The translations under genes and the position numbers were made by a program. Positions 12,491 through 25,717 of a stretch of 64,000 bases of DNA are shown here, one piece after another. Each line of letters begins with the position of its first letter. Position 1 is the first letter of the stretch. Source of the DNA: Siderastrea radians (Eukaryota; Cnidaria; Anthozoa; Scleractinia; Rhizangiidae); the NCBI GenBank assembly GCA_964017195.1, contig OZ024890.1:48202093-48266092 (forward strand), in the 5' to 3' direction. A model generated the notes under the pieces. It ran no database searches, had not been told where the DNA came from, and worked only from the letters and a program-made list of their open reading frames with translations.

Positions 12491-14394
12491 AAAACAAAAA
12501 ACAAACAAACAAAAAACATTTACACTATCTTGAAAAACATGAAATAAAACACTTCCAAAAGAACCATGTCCCTAAAAGAAGAACACGATCCACAGCGCTG
12601 GAAAATACCACTGGCCACACAACTCCCGATGATTACGATCGAGAGATGAGCTAGAGCAGAGCATGATTTCCACAAATCATCGACACGGTCGTCCATCTTC
12701 ATGAAGAGGCGTCCTGAGTCAGCCACACACAGCAAATTCCTCAGCATTCTTACAGCTTTCAGTACTTCAGGACAGATTTATAACGTTAGCCTCGAACATT
12801 GCCGGTGATAATTCAGTTTAAAAAATTAAAGGCCAAACATCAATGACGCAAAGCGCGGACACGAGCGCATCTTTATTTATCGAATGCTCTGACACTTATT
12901 AACATGAAGAAGGTAAACTGTCCAAGAAAAGGGCCTTTTTTTATTTTGTATAAAAGGATTATAAGCAGGCTGGGATTTCACTTGCGTCGTTGTGTACAAA
13001 TAAAATTTCGTTTAGCTCTTTCATCCACCCTTGTTTCGTCAAGCCTGCGAAGTAAGGAACGAAGACTCGAGGCACGACATTACTCATTAATATGTTTCAC
13101 GTTGATTGAAGTTTGCCAAACGTTGAAATGGTTTTCTAATCAGAACCCGAATTTTACCCTCTCGTGTTTCCTCGTAAAATAAGGAATTAATATCACTTGT
13201 ATTTTGAGAAGCTGCAGAAATTGACTGAGTCTTGAAGCGACGAGGGCAATTTCTACAGCTTCTAGAAACGCGTAATATTAATCAGCCCCATGCGAGTGCA
13301 CATACTAAAGTACTAAACACGTTCAGTTGTTCTCTAAAGAGTTGGTTTATAGGTAACTGTTGCCTCGGTTCTGCGACTCAGGTATTTCTAGCAGAGATGA
13401 CGATAAGCTGACGCGAGCATCGCAGTCTTGTTGTGTGTAAGGAAAGCGGACACAATAGAAAACACTTTAAAGCCTCCTTAAAGACGTTAGCGTTGTATAT
13501 GTGCAATTTATGTCGCAATGACACACCTTAATTGACACACCACGTTATGCGTCGATCGAATCCGCTGGCAAAGAACGTCGACAAGTATTAAAGCTAAATG
13601 TAGCGTTTGCTTCCGTTAAAATACCTTTGCACAGATTCAGTCTAATCAAATGAAGGATATCCCCTATTTTCCTTTTTATAGATCGCTTTCTTGCTCACTC
13701 ACTGCAGTTTGTGAACAAATTAAAACAAGTTATATGTTACCAAATATTTTTGTTTTTCGAGAAACATACTGGTTAGGAGTATTGCCAATACGTTAGCTGT
13801 TACAAACATGGAACCATACCAAGTTGTTAATGTCAATTTTTGGGGTAGTCATCTACATTCTTTATTTGGTGACACCCCGAATATTATAATACCTTTTTTG
13901 GATTTCAAGCACGAACAACCCGTTATTTAAATGCAGCCCAAAAGTTAAGTTGTCTTCCATTTTACCGGACTTTCGCTTAAAGGTCTTTAAGGATCCGTTT
14001 CAGATAACTAAATTGCAACGACCTTGAAAATGTAATTTATGAAAACTGATGGCCTACCAACTTTCGAGGGCTCTTTTACTTCGAAATGAAGCACCGTTTA
14101 AAGGACGTTTGCGCTTGCTGTTCATGCACAAGTTTACTGCGCAGGTAGTAAACCTTTTTTAACGATAAAACAGCCGTATTGGTCCCCGGTATCCCAAATA
14201 TTCACTAAAATCAATATGGAAAAAAATGCCACCTCATGCTTCGAGCCCGCGAGCTGAGAAAGGAATAAATAAGAATATAGGTTGCTGGACATTGTAATAT
14301 TTGTTCTCAGGTGATCCCATTTTACCTTAAAGACTAAAGTTATCGATTAGAGAACATACACATACGAAGGAAAAAGCCAAATAGGAACAAATTA
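12491..14394. other. No gene seen
   Basis: A 92-residue open frame (12904-13182) lacks any domain signature. No tandem structure or recognised repeat was found, apart from similarity of the right edge to the dispersed repeat that follows. Confidence 0.4.
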
Positions 14395-14645
14395 GTGGAA
14401 GTGTTGTCTTTACTTAGAATATTAAAATTCGTTCGGTACTTTTCATCGCTCGCAAGAAAGAGCGACAGTCATTTTCACAAAATCACAACGCTAACACGTC
14501 GACAACTTGCAACGATGAATTCAACATCTTGGGTAAATACCCAAACTCGAACAAAAATTTCACAAGTGACCTCAAACTGGCTCATTAACTCTGTAAAAAG
14601 CCTTATTGTCAGCTTACCTTTCAAAAATAATGGTTGACAATTGCT
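14395..14645 (+). repeat. Dispersed repeat, copy 1 of 3
   Basis: GAAGTGTTGTCTTTACTTAG to GCTTACCTTTCAAAAATAAT. The same sequence recurs at about 15657-15905 (direct) and 19843-20085 (inverted), all diverged by scattered substitutions. A conserved CGCTCGCAAGAAAGAGCGAC block makes the family easy to spot. Non-coding; probably terminal or internal sequence of a transposon. Confidence 0.8.
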
Positions 14646-14737
14646 TTCAGAATTGTTCGAGTCTTACAATTATTTCTATTTGGCTTTTTTCTTTGTTTCT
14701 TTTTTCTTTTGTATGACAACTTTATTGCAATACACCG

Positions 14738-15047
14738 ATTGCAAATATGGCGGCGGATGCACGAAAGCGAGGCTTTTCGGTGACAACCGTTGCTATGGGC
14801 CGATTAACTTACTTGTTCTCTTTTTCGAGCGAGAGTTGTTTACTCTTTTGTTCAAGCTATTCCTTCGAAGTTATCCCAAGAAAAGTCCTATTTGTGAAAA
14901 GATATGGTTTATCAATCATTTTTCAATACTTCTGAGGCGTATTTAAGGTCAACCAATTAAAAACAGTTTTGTTTAAGCTCGTAGTGTTATTCAAATGTGT
15001 CGTGCAGGAATGCTATGGCGGCCGCTAAATCTACTGTGCACGTAGAA
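14738..15047 (+). repeat. Dispersed repeat, second copy inverted at 23330-23612
   Basis: Begins ACACCGATTGCAAATATGGC, passes through GATATGGTTTATCAATCATT and ends near GTCGTGCAGGAATGCTATGG. Its reverse complement lies at about 23330-23612. Open frames on both strands here (101 residues at 14641-14946; 81 residues at 23316-23561) are shadows of this repeat. Confidence 0.75.
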
Positions 15048-15394
15048 AACCCTTAGCTAAAGATAAAATGGCCACTTTCGCAGATTCAAGGCCTAGCTGT
15101 GTTTCCCTCCCTTGCAATGTCATCGCAGGGAAATGCGTGCGAGATTGTCATTTAACGAAATGGCAACGTGTCCAAAATGTATTAAGGGCGGGTTTTTTTT
15201 TTCTGACCGGGTGAGGAGTGGCACATTAGTGGAAAATCAGGGTTCTTCACATTGTGTCTAAAGATAACCTATGGTAAGCCACTTAACCCGGTATATTTAT
15301 TTTGTTCAAATTATTTTTTTAATGAAAAATTTGAAAAACCGTTACGGCCGTACATTGCCTCAAAATGCCTAAAATAAAAGCGATTTCGACAGCT

Positions 15395-16250
15395 GTTTCG
15401 ACTTCCACAAAAATTCTCGCTCGCAAAAGCGCAACGGAAAACTTGACTTGAATGAGCTCGGATAATGACTTAGGACATAATTACGAGCAATTTGAGGCTA
15501 AAACTAGGATTATAGACGTAATCCTAAACTTCTCGTGATGGAGCAAAGATAGCTAATATTTTGATGTTTGAAAATCTCAGTCTACAGCTCTTTTTCAAAA
15601 CATCAGCTCTATGTCTGGTATAACTCAGATTGACTCAAAAACTCGGTTGCAATATCTGGAAGTGTTGTCCTTACCTAGAATATAAGAGTTAGTTTGGTAC
15701 TTTCATCGCTCGCAACAAAGAGTGACAGTCATTTTGGCAAAATCACAACACTAACATGTCAACAAAAAGCAAAGATCATTTCACCGTCCTGGATAAATAA
15801 TGCCCAAACTCGAACATAAACTTCACAAGTTACCCCAAACTGGCCCAGAAACTCTGTAAGAAACCTTATGATAAGCTTACCTTTCACAAATAATGGTTGA
15901 CGATTGATTTATAGCCTATTTTCCTATCAAATTGGCTCTTCAACTCCAAAGGTATAAGATATAAAATCGCCTAGGTCACGAACATCGCTTCTCTTTCCAC
16001 TTCACGCCTCATTTCAGTTTCGACACTGCTCTAATGTACAACAAATATATATATTTGTGAATGTCCCTGCCATATTAACGGCTTTTCTTGTACAAATTAA
16101 AATCAAACCTAGCTGGCGATCTGATAGCCTGCGAACGCAGACGTATTTCCAGCTGTCGTTTCTCTCCGCCGAGCAAGCGAGCAATCTGACGTAAAGATCG
16201 CGAACGTAGGCTGTTCATGGTGTCACGCAATCCTAAAGGTCAGCGGGCTG
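15395..16250 (+). repeat. Left arm of a long, interrupted inverted repeat
   Basis: Blocks appear in reverse-complement order at 19470-20330. They are the GACTTGAATGAGCTCGGATA region, the GGAGCAAAGATAGCTAATAT block, GACTCAAAAACTCGGTTGCA, the 250-bp repeat at 15657-15905, and finally GGTGTCACGCAATCCTAAAG near 16222. The match is imperfect and parts of each arm lack partners. It could be the terminal inverted repeat of a large, coding-free transposon spanning about 15.4-20.3 kb. Confidence 0.65.
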
Positions 16251-18639
16251 GGTGGTCGCTCATCGAAAACAGAAATCAAAAGAATATGTCAAATTTCTGG
16301 CCTAAAAAGAGGTCATGGTCGCTTGGTACCTTACAAAAGAGTAACACAGCAAAAAGCCTCGGGAGGAGTTTCATCACCCCCACCCCACACCCTTGTACCA
16401 TGGTGGGGATATGATTTGCTTGTATTGTTCAACAGATAACAAAACAACAACAACAACAAACCACAGACACTCTGCAACTTAAAAACACTTGTTTTTAGTT
16501 TCCGTTTGTTATGAGTCGTACCTTTATATGGGCCAGTGCAATTCACTTAGTTCTCTTTTACATTTGATTTTTCACAAAAATCTGAATCTCAGCCTTGGTG
16601 GTGTTCATAGTAAGTTTTAAAAATTTTGGTTAAATAAAAGGGAAAACAGAAAGAAAACAATCTGAGTGCAGTGTTCACACTTCAAGTTCCAGTGGTGGAG
16701 AGATTTTTCCTGACAAACTCCTGTCCAGTTACACTGTAGGTCTTTGCACGGATTTCGTTTTCTACCAACCGAGAGTCCTTTTATCTTGGGCAGTGTAACG
16801 AACCTTGAAGAAAGAATGAACAGATCGGTTCTGTGGCTTGCAGTATCCTGGCAGTTTCAGAAAGGTTTGTGTGCCCTGGTCTTGGCAAAATAATTCAACT
16901 AAACTTAATTTAATGTTCGATAACAAGAGTGGCATGGAGCGTTTTATGTTTATCAGTGAACACTCGCTGGCTTTCGCGGATGCGATATAAGGAGTCGATG
17001 GATGGGCCCTCAAGCAGTAAACCCTTATTTATAAGCGACGACATCCTTACGCCAAATCAGATCGCAAGTTATTTTCCCATCTCTCATAAAAAACAAAACA
17101 AAAATGCCTTAGCGACTGGGGATTAACATTGACATCACAGACACCTTCCCTAGAAGCAAAAATCCGTCGACAAAATCAAGTTGCTGGCATGGGCGGTACC
17201 TGCTAGAAGTAATGACGTTTTGGTCATGAGTTTTTCATGAGTTTTTTGAGTTGTGCCCATATTTGCATAATTTATGCATGTTATGACAAAAAATGTTTCT
17301 CTAGTAACACTCAGTTGTGTATTTTCAGAAGCTATCAAGACGCAACACTCGGCACTAACGGAGTGTTTACATAATGTATTTTCCCCTTGGAGTTTTAGGC
17401 CTGCTCTGGGACCTTACATCGCCTTAAGTCGCACTAAGTCGCCTAAAATCGCCTTCAGTCGCCTTAAATAATTTATTTCTGGAAACGCCCAAAACACTCA
17501 AATTGCATTAAAGGGGGTGTACATCACCATTTCTAAAATAATTTGTCTGCCAAAGAAGTGCTCATTGGGTCACTACTTTCTCTGAGTGACTCCTGAGAAG
17601 GTGCTTCCATTTTTTGTGACAGTTTAAATTTAAAATACACCCACTCAATTTGAGATTCAAACAAACACCCTAAGAGGTACCACGAGGACCGCTTTCATTA
17701 TATAAGTGAGAACAAGGCTCTAAACAATTCCTGTTAATTGAAGATAACAAAAGGGATGGCACACTGACATAAAAAATGGCAACTCTTTTTTATTCTCATG
17801 AAGAGGTTATGTCAATACTTCACAGTGAATGATGAAGAAAGTATCTCCTTGATCCCTCTACTAAGTGATCTCCCTTGAGAAGGTCCTCCTAAGCGTCGTG
17901 AAATCTTCAATCAACAGGAACTTCTACTCCCAAAAAACAGCTAGAAACCATTTGTGAATTTGAGAGATAGTGGCCATTGTTCCATGCATCCAAAATATCG
18001 CCAAGTGCTATGAATTGTCTCTAATGCAAGTAAAGCCAGTACTTACCCAGTGTTAAAGGGATCAGATGCCATAACACGATATAAATCTTCTAACATAGTT
18101 TCCCCAACATAATGACAATACAAAGAAAAATCCGCTTCAAAATACACCTGAAGTTAGCCGGGACGAATTTCAAGCATCTCACGATCAGACGGAAATTTGC
18201 CAGGCGCTCTTCTTATCAGATCAGTTCTCGTACACAAACACATGTAAAGACCACAAATGTCCTTGCCAGCTGTCATTACAATCCTTCGTTATCAATTTTT
18301 CCTGTAATCGACCACTGAGAAGATTGAAATGTCGTTTCCACTGAGGCTAGCGCTGGAAATTAAGTTCGATCTACGAGCCCGGTAAACAAATGCACATGTT
18401 TCAAAGGAAGCGTGGAGCTGAGAACAAGCATGCTGGGTCAAAAGGAATCATGGGTAGAGAGGAAATAAAGATGGCGGATGCCATGAGTCTTTTTGTTCTG
18501 CTTTTAGAGAAATGATTGTTGATGACGAATTTGGAATAAGGCTAGCGTATTGTGCCAACTAAAGAGAAGATCATTTGCTTGAGCGACATGCAAAACGCTG
18601 GTCGGTGGAATCGTCCAGAACTCTGGAGAAAATTGCAGG
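16251..18639. other. No gene seen; interior of the 15.4-20.3 kb inverted-repeat pair
   Basis: Only short open frames without domains occur here. A run TCGCCTTAAGTCGC/CTAAAATCGCCTTCAGTCG at 17415-17468 is a short degenerate repeat. No transposase signature was found in any frame by eye. Confidence 0.4.
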
Positions 18640-18990
18640 AACGACCAAAATCAGCCCGTAAAAAATGAATCATGATTCACATGAAAACGGTCTTACAGAT
18701 TTTTCCCTAATTTTGCATACAAGTTGTGTAGGTTGAGTAGTTCAAACAGTTTAAGTTCGTCATGAAGTGTCTGACTAGTTTTCGAAATATTCGACATTAT
18801 TTAAAATGAGGGGCTGTCCGTTACCGTTACTATGGTGACAGATTTTGTTAGGAAACCAATGAAAAATGAACTTTGATCATATGTTGAAAAGGTGGTGTAG
18901 TATCAAGGAAATCGAAGTTTTGCTTCTATGCGAAATTTTGATTTCAAAAGATACACTCTAAGGCCAAAAAAACTGTTGCGAGCCTCCTTA
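18640..18990 (+). repeat. Dispersed 350-bp repeat, inverted copy at 62797-63150
   Basis: Runs from AATTGCAGGAACGACCAAAA to AACTGTTGCGAGCCTCCTTA. The copy at 62797-63150 is its reverse complement with modest divergence. Shared similarity stops sharply at the CCTTAA edge. Non-coding. Confidence 0.8.
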
Positions 18991-19469
18991 ATTATGCTGA
19001 TATTTCATTGCCTTCTTTTATTTCTGTTTGACTATAGATTGGCTAGAGATTGCTTTCTTTCAAGTAAAACCACTCCACTTTAAAGAAAAGGAAGCTACAG
19101 TAAATATCGGAAGAGTTTCGTTTTTGCCTTTTTTCGAGAACGTTGGTAACAGACCTTTCTAAGACAAGATGGCCTCTAAATAAAAGCCCTTTTAGCAATA
19201 AACTGTTCACAGCCTCTCAGTTCCTGGACTCAAAGGAAAGAACGCGATGGAAACCGCAAGCCAAAGGGAACTCTAGGGTGGTTGGGGCTGGAGAAGGGTG
19301 AACTGATATATATTTTTATTTTTCTTGCTCTAATTGCCCCTCCCCCACGCGCTGCACTGTCGCGCTCACTTCTAGTCCTCCTATTTCGCGCGACCAAGGA
19401 TCTTAGAAAGTAAAAGAAAGAAAGTACATTTCAGTTGTGGTCTGCAATCGAGCCATCAGAAGAAAAAAT

Positions 19470-20330
19470 ACCGCTGACCTTTTAGATTGCGTGACACACA
19501 ACAAGTCCTCGAGTTTGTCTTACACTTCGTTCTTCTGTCAGAACGTTTCGATTTTCTAAAAGAAAAAGGCGTCTCAACGACAGGAGCATTCATGGAAACG
19601 CATTTCTCGTCTTTTGGAGTAGTGTGAAGGCTGAATTGGGGCATAAAGCGATAAAATGGTTAGAGAAGTGATGTTGTGAAGCGTACAATAACCGCTGTTG
19701 ACCTGTGGAGTTGAAGAGGCAATTATACCATGATCAAGTTTATGATCAAAAATATTTGAAAAATTATGTACATAAATTACAGAAATATTTAAAATAGAGG
19801 CAATTTGATTGGAAAATGGACTGTAATTCAATCGTCAACCATTGGTTTTGAAAAGTAAGCTGACAGTAAGGTTTTCTACAGAGGTTATGAGCCAGTTTGA
19901 GGTAACTTGTGAAGTTTTTGTTCGAGTTTGAGTGTTATTTACCCAGGACGTTGAATTCATCATTGCAAGTTGTCGACGTGTTAGCGTTGTGATTTTGTCA
20001 CAATGACTGTCGCTTTTTCTTGCGAGCGAGGAAAAGTACCAAACCAGTTTTTTTATATTCTAGGTAAGGACAACACTTCCATATATTGCGACCGAATTTT
20101 TGAGTCAATCTGGGGTTATACCGGACATTGAACCGACCCTTTGAAAAAGAACTCTAGATTGAGATTTTCAGACATGAAAATATTAGCTATCTTTGCTCCA
20201 TTTCAAGAAAGATAGGACTACATCTATAATCCTACTTGTAGGCTAAGTCAATACCTAAGTCAATATCCGAATTCGTTCAAGTCTTGTTTCCCTTTGCACT
20301 TTTGCGTTTTGACTTGTAAGCACCTCCTTT
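19470..20330 (-). repeat. Right arm of the long inverted repeat
   Basis: Reverse-complement partner of 15395-16250. It carries CCGCTGACCTTTTAGATTGC at the inner side, the CGACAGTCATT/TGCGAGCG dispersed block (19843-20085), and GCTATCTTTGCTCCATTTC further out. See the left arm for interpretation. Confidence 0.65.
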
Positions 20331-21930
20331 GAAACTTAGAAGAAAAGTACCCCACACCAGCGTACTAGAAGAAATGGTTTCAAGTTGTTCTTGTGGGGGC
20401 GCTTTCGTTAACTGAATGTGTCCCACGAGACTTAAAATAGCACTCACACGTCCATTTAAAACCGATCAAAGACGATAAGAGACGTATCATTAATTTTTTT
20501 ACTTTTTTCTGCTTTGTTATTACGATTATGATTTATTTATTTATTTTTTTTATTGAAAGTAAAAGCTTTGCTTGAATTTTCTTTCCCTGGTGTTTTTGCG
20601 GTCTTTTTTCCACAAAAACTTTGCGGGAATATTTCGGTTTTTTCCAACCACCCCCTCTAACAGCAAATGATCGCACCCTACTGAAGTATTTGAAATTGCA
20701 AATGACCCTTACGATCCTTTCCCTCATTAGAGAAGTGTCACTTCGTATATATACATTCAAAACGGCTATTTATATAATTACCGGAAAACTAACATTTATG
20801 TCTAAGTAAGGGCTCCTGGTTTAAGCCCATTTCGGTTTTCCAGCTTTCTGAGTCACTGCGTCACGCTATCCTTTATCGTGCCTGTCACGAAAAGCTCAGA
20901 TTTCATGTCTCACATTTATGCTAATTTGAATACGGAGTGCATAGTTTGACGTGGTTGTAACTTTTGTTTTTTCAATCTACAAATTGTCATGACTACTGCA
21001 GCCAATAAGTCTGGTAAAAGGAGTGATAGCCTGGACCAAGAGATTCACAAGATGGTGTCTTAAGGTGAGAGTATCTTTGGTTTATCAGTTTGGCTCAATC
21101 AAATAATATTGTTACATTATAAATAAATTTGCATTGTAGACAAGTCAACCGCGCTGCCCCTAAGCCATAGTAACATAGTTACCTCTAAGTGAAAAGTATT
21201 TATTTTTACTTTTACCTATTTAAAACGATGAGCCAGTGAAACCTTGCTTTGTGACTGCTTTAGTGGAACCGACGTGGCTCGCGTGACAGCGGCCGTTCTA
21301 CCGAAATGCTCAAAATGCCCCGCACAATTGTTTTTCTCGACGAGCCGCCTTTAGCGGGCCAAAAACGACACTTTCAGAGAGTGAAAAGGAATGCTTGAGC
21401 TTACACTTGATATGTATTTTTGGTCTGAACAATATATACTAGGTCAGTTATGAACCTTTGAAGTTGACCCAAATTTCACTTTGACTTTGAACCCTTCAAG
21501 GTTAGTATCTTCAACAGGTCAACAAGCAGACTAAAAATACAAATTTATATCCGATTTTTGTATTTTTGGATAGAGGAAAGAATGATGTACTTATGAGCCA
21601 AATGACAAAACGGGAACGATTTCCATTGTTGCGTATGAGCTTGCTAAAAATGCACGATTTTCCCTTGTTTCCGGGGGGCGCAAGCGAGCTTCTAGCCGTA
21701 TTTCGAACTTATTTAAATTTTGGAAAAAACAAAAAGCGGAGGAACTTTTAAATATGATTAAATAGTTTACCAAAGGGGTATTTTTGGTAAAATAAAATGG
21801 AATATGAAATTTCGTTTCTGTCGTGGGATTCTCGATATTTCTGGTCCGGATCTTACTGTTATTTCCCTGTTAGAAATGCTTCTAGCATACAATTATGATA
21901 TGAAAGTAATGTGACCACTGGGAGAAACAC
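20331..21930. other. No gene seen
   Basis: Contains T-rich runs near 20495-20560 and paired ACCTTTGAAGTTGACC/AACCCTTCAAGGTTAGT motifs at 21455-21505. No homologous exon or element was recognised. Confidence 0.4.
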
Positions 21931-21933
21931 TAA

Positions 21934-23074
21934 TCAGAAAGGGGTGTGACTCTTGTAGCTGGAATATGTTGAATATGTCTCACTTTGGAGAACCAAAGAG
22001 GACGGAGTTTGACACTTTATTTCGGTGCCATCAATGATGACTCTTGTGGAGGGATATTCCTTTTTGAAGGATGGAGGCATGGCCTTGTTGATTACAGATC
22101 GACTTGGCCAAATGTTAAGGTGGCTAAATTTGAGGAACATAAAATTGATCCAGGAAATACAAATCCTGTTCACGGTTGACACATGAACTTTAAACCTGTA
22201 AAAGAGGTCAAGCTCAAACAAGCCAAGCCAAGCCTCAATCATCTAGAAAAAGTTATCTAGAGTACTCAGCTTACGCCGTCTACCAGGGTTATTCCCCGGA
22301 ATCTCCTGGCTGTTTGTAGGAGTGAAACTGTCACCAGTGCTGCTGGTAACATAAACAATGTTCTCACCATTGTCCCCTGGACTCAAAAAACTTATAGCAG
22401 GCCATTAACGTTTGATAATTGGGAAACCTTGTGTAAAAGTTTGTATGAGTCTGAGTCTTGTAAATAAAGTAAATTGCACTATTCCGAAAACGTTTCTATC
22501 AAGATCATCCAAAAAGCTCCTTGTTTTCAAGTCTAAGAGCCTTGACTTCCTCTTCAAGTCTTGCAATCTCCTCTTGTATTGGCGATTCTCCTGGCTCAGC
22601 AACCATTCCCACCAACATATTTTCAATGGCAGGATAATTTTGTTTTTTGTAGGAGAAGGCCATAGTCTCTTACGAGGCGATTTTCGTTTGGGAGATGCGG
22701 GAGGCCACGCAAACTTCGACGGAATAGCTCCAATCTTAATCGATCGTCGACCAGTTATTGTGGTAGTAAAATCTGATGGTTAAAGTGCAATGGACAAATT
22801 CTGGTCCGCTTATTGATTTGAAAGTCAGGCGACACATCCCTTCGAATTTTGGTAATAAACGCAAATAATAATTTATACTTGAAACAACATTTGAAGTAAG
22901 AAATAAACCACAAATATTCAAGATAGCAACACACAGCTGTAGTACTGACGGATCCTTTAGAAATGTATGGAAGGTGACCTTTCCCCCATCCGAATGTATA
23001 CGATAACCTGTCTTGTTGCACAACGGTACAAAGCACGTTTCTGGCATATTTAAATAACACACTTCCTCGGTCAA
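21934..23074 (-). pseudogene. THAP-domain DDE transposase pseudogene (ISL2EU/IS4EU-like)
   Basis: Read 3' to 5' on the plus strand. The N-terminal part (from 23074) has a THAP zinc-finger start, with PETCFVPLCNKTGYR and KVTFHTFLKDPS. After a gap that is an intron or a decayed stretch, it resumes with IRRDVSPDFQINKRTRICPLHF at about 22860-22765. A frame change follows into FAWPPASPKRKSPRKR, a coiled-coil stretch (about 22560) and an FYTGFPNY-like block (about 22420). The C-terminal piece (22242-21934) holds VIIDGTEIKCQTPSS and SYKSHTP, the first-Asp region of DDE_Tnp_4 transposases. THAP plus DDE_Tnp_4 is the composition of ISL2EU-type transposons. The C-terminal catalytic part is missing and frames are broken, so it cannot be active. 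Confidence 0.7.
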
Positions 23075-23329
23075 TTAAAAGCAATTTTTGAACGTAATCA
23101 ACGATTTCCAAATAATTTTCACCGGACTTCAGTCAGGAAAATGCGCATATCGAGATTTGTATGTTCGATGAAGCTGGATTCGTGTGACGCACACAAGATT
23201 CTTACTATGACATAGCGAGGGAGGAAAACACAGCTAGGCCTTGAGTCATCGATGAACCATCGGCAAAAATGTCTATTATATCGTTCGCTAAGAGTATTCT
23301 ACGTACATAGTAAATTTAGCGATTGCAAG

Positions 23330-23612
23330 CGATTGTAGTTGTGAAACTTAAAATAGCGACCGGGAGGCCGCCATAGCATTCCTGCACGACACATTTGAAC
23401 AACAATACGAACTTAAACAAAAGTATAGAAAAATGATTGATAAACCATATCTTTTCACAAATAGGACTTTTCTTGAAATATCTTTGAAGAAATAGCTTGA
23501 CCAAAAGTGTGAACAACTCGCGCTCGTATAAGAGAACGAGTAAGTGAATCGCCCTTAGCAACGGTTATCACCGAAAAGCTTCGCTTTCGTGCATTCGCCG
23601 CCATATTTGCAA
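23330..23612 (-). repeat. Dispersed repeat, inverted copy of 14738-15047
   Basis: Contains CCATAGCATTCCTGCACGAC and ends ATATTTGCAATCGGTGT, the reverse complement of the earlier copy. No coding function seen. Confidence 0.75.
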
Positions 23613-24555
23613 TCGGTGTATTAATTGTATCTTGGAAATGAAATCTGAACTGATACCCTTCAATTTCTGCTTATGGGTGACTTATCATCTGACAGAAGCA
23701 AAAGTTGAAGAAATTGTGTGTAGATATTCCCGTGGTGACCCTTCAACAATTTCTTCAGTTGTATGAGTAAGCTTTGAAATGAACATTTTTACTAACAATC
23801 CAACTACTTACATCAAAAGATTTCCTTTCCCAATGGTGAACGCCTGTGACCCAATAGTCTTTAGAGGGTTATCTGAAAGCATTCTAATGACAATGTAGCA
23901 AAAATTAATCTAGCTTATATCTTTATCAAGTTTTGGAAACTACCTCTTCTTTTTTTCAATTAACTGCCCAATTTTAATAATCGTTCAGGTGACGTAATTG
24001 TCTAAAAGTTTGAGCCTTTGTTTCATGTTTGACTTCCTTCTTTTAGTGGATAACAAAAGCATTATTTTTTTGGCATTTGCGTAATAGAATGATCCTTTTC
24101 AAGGTTCAGGGACCTCAGCGAGGGAGGGGCTTTCTCACAGTTTCATTTCCTAGCTATCACTTAAAAATATATTTTCACTTAAACAATATAGAGCATATAT
24201 TGTATTTTCTCGGTCGTCAATAAAGTTAAAGGTAATAGGTTATAGGTTAGATGTTAGGGTCAATCGCATCAATAATTCTTAGGGCCTGATAACTTACCGA
24301 GAATTGGCCTATGTGAGTTCGACAAATAAAGGTGTGCAAGTGGAATGAACGCTTATATTTGTGGCTGACTTTAAATAAATAACAAATTAATGACGTTACA
24401 TAACAAAAAAGACAAAGCGAAGCTGTTCCACAGAAAGCTGAGTAGTATAGTAGGAACGAATTATTCCTTTTTTGTGGATTTAATTAACTTTTGCGCGGAG
24501 TAAATGAAGCAGATGACGTCATAGGCTATTGTCTTGATCTCATGAATAAAAGGAG
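23613..24555. other. No gene seen
   Basis: AT-rich; one imperfect palindromic stretch (GAAGAAATTGTGTGTAGATA ... AACAATTTCTTCAG) around 23707-23760. Otherwise unremarkable. Confidence 0.4.
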
Positions 24556-24559
24556 GTCA

Positions 24560-24775
24560 TTAACGTCAGGTTCTATTTTTAGGTTGTGGTGGTCTTGATT
24601 GGTATTACCAGGTTAGCAGGTTTTTATCTTGCTTAGATGAAGCATTCTGGTTGGCTGCGGTACTTTCTACTGTTTGAAGCACATAAAAGCTTTGTTCGCT
24701 AACAAGCGCCAACTCGCATCTCATTTGTGATGCAAAGTCACTGAACCGTAACGCTCTTGCACAAGCTTCCATTAC
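24560..24775 (+). repeat. Left inverted repeat flanking the GTG minisatellite
   Basis: Includes TTTCTACTGTTTGAAG, CAACTCGCATCTCATTT, CACTGAACCGTAACG and CTTGCACAAGCTTCC. These blocks appear in reverse complement at 26625-26790. The pair bounds a roughly 2.2-kb element with no recognisable transposase. Confidence 0.65.
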
Positions 24776-25717
24776 TTACCGCGTTCATGTGCATGTTTAA
24801 ATGATGGCGCCAAAAAGACAACTACACACAGATTTTATGGGGGCTCATCTTGATTTTTCCGAGGCACACCAACCCAACTTTGAACGGCCAATACTTTACT
24901 GTCTGAGCTCGGTGAGGCAAGCTGCCTCACACATTTACTAGAGCTGAATGAATTTCTAAAAAAAAGGGTTGATCGACATCGGGGTTACCATAGTGACGAA
25001 ACGAGGAGGTCATGCTCTTTGTATATCAACAATTTTCTCGACAGCTAGACCTAAACTTTTAAAACGACTTACTATCTCTTATAGTCTATGTGTAGATCTT
25101 CAAGACTGCAAAGTTTTGAAAACTTCGATGCGGGCGTTTTCGAAAAAAAAATAGGGTTGAAAATTTTTAGTAAAACATTACAGAGTTACGTTATTTTCTA
25201 TTGCTTCATCGGAACCAGTGTTTTCCTGACAGATTGAAACAATGTTTTCACCATATGTCATAGCTGTGGCATACAGCCACTTTTCCTCAAGGTTTCATCC
25301 GGTTTGCTTTAGTAGATTTCAAATGATGTAATCAAAAGTAATGTCTTAAATATGCTAATTTTACATAGAGAAGTGAAGTCTTTGTTATGGAAGCTTTTAT
25401 TCAGCTTTCTGGAAAAGGCTTGGGAAAGATTGTCCAAAACATTTTTGATTCGGGGTTCTTCCTCATCACTCTCTTGATCAGAGTAATCTTCCCTTTCGGT
25501 CTATGCCTCTTCCTCCCAGCTACCTTTCTCTTCATATTGATCAGCACTCGTTAAAGGGAAATGATGAACGATCAGAAGAGGGGTCAGCAAATCTTGAATA
25601 AAACCACCGCTCTCTTTTACAAGGGTTCGCTTCTTCGCTTCTTGTATGGGACGTCAAGTTCAGCATCCTTACAATGAACCAATTTGCGTCACTGGCGTTC
25701 GTGTGAAACAAACGTAT

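Noticed and set aside
14641..14946. 101-residue frame rich in Phe and Leu (also inverted at 23316-23561)
   Set aside because: Both are shadows of the same dispersed non-coding repeat and are not conserved as protein between the copies.
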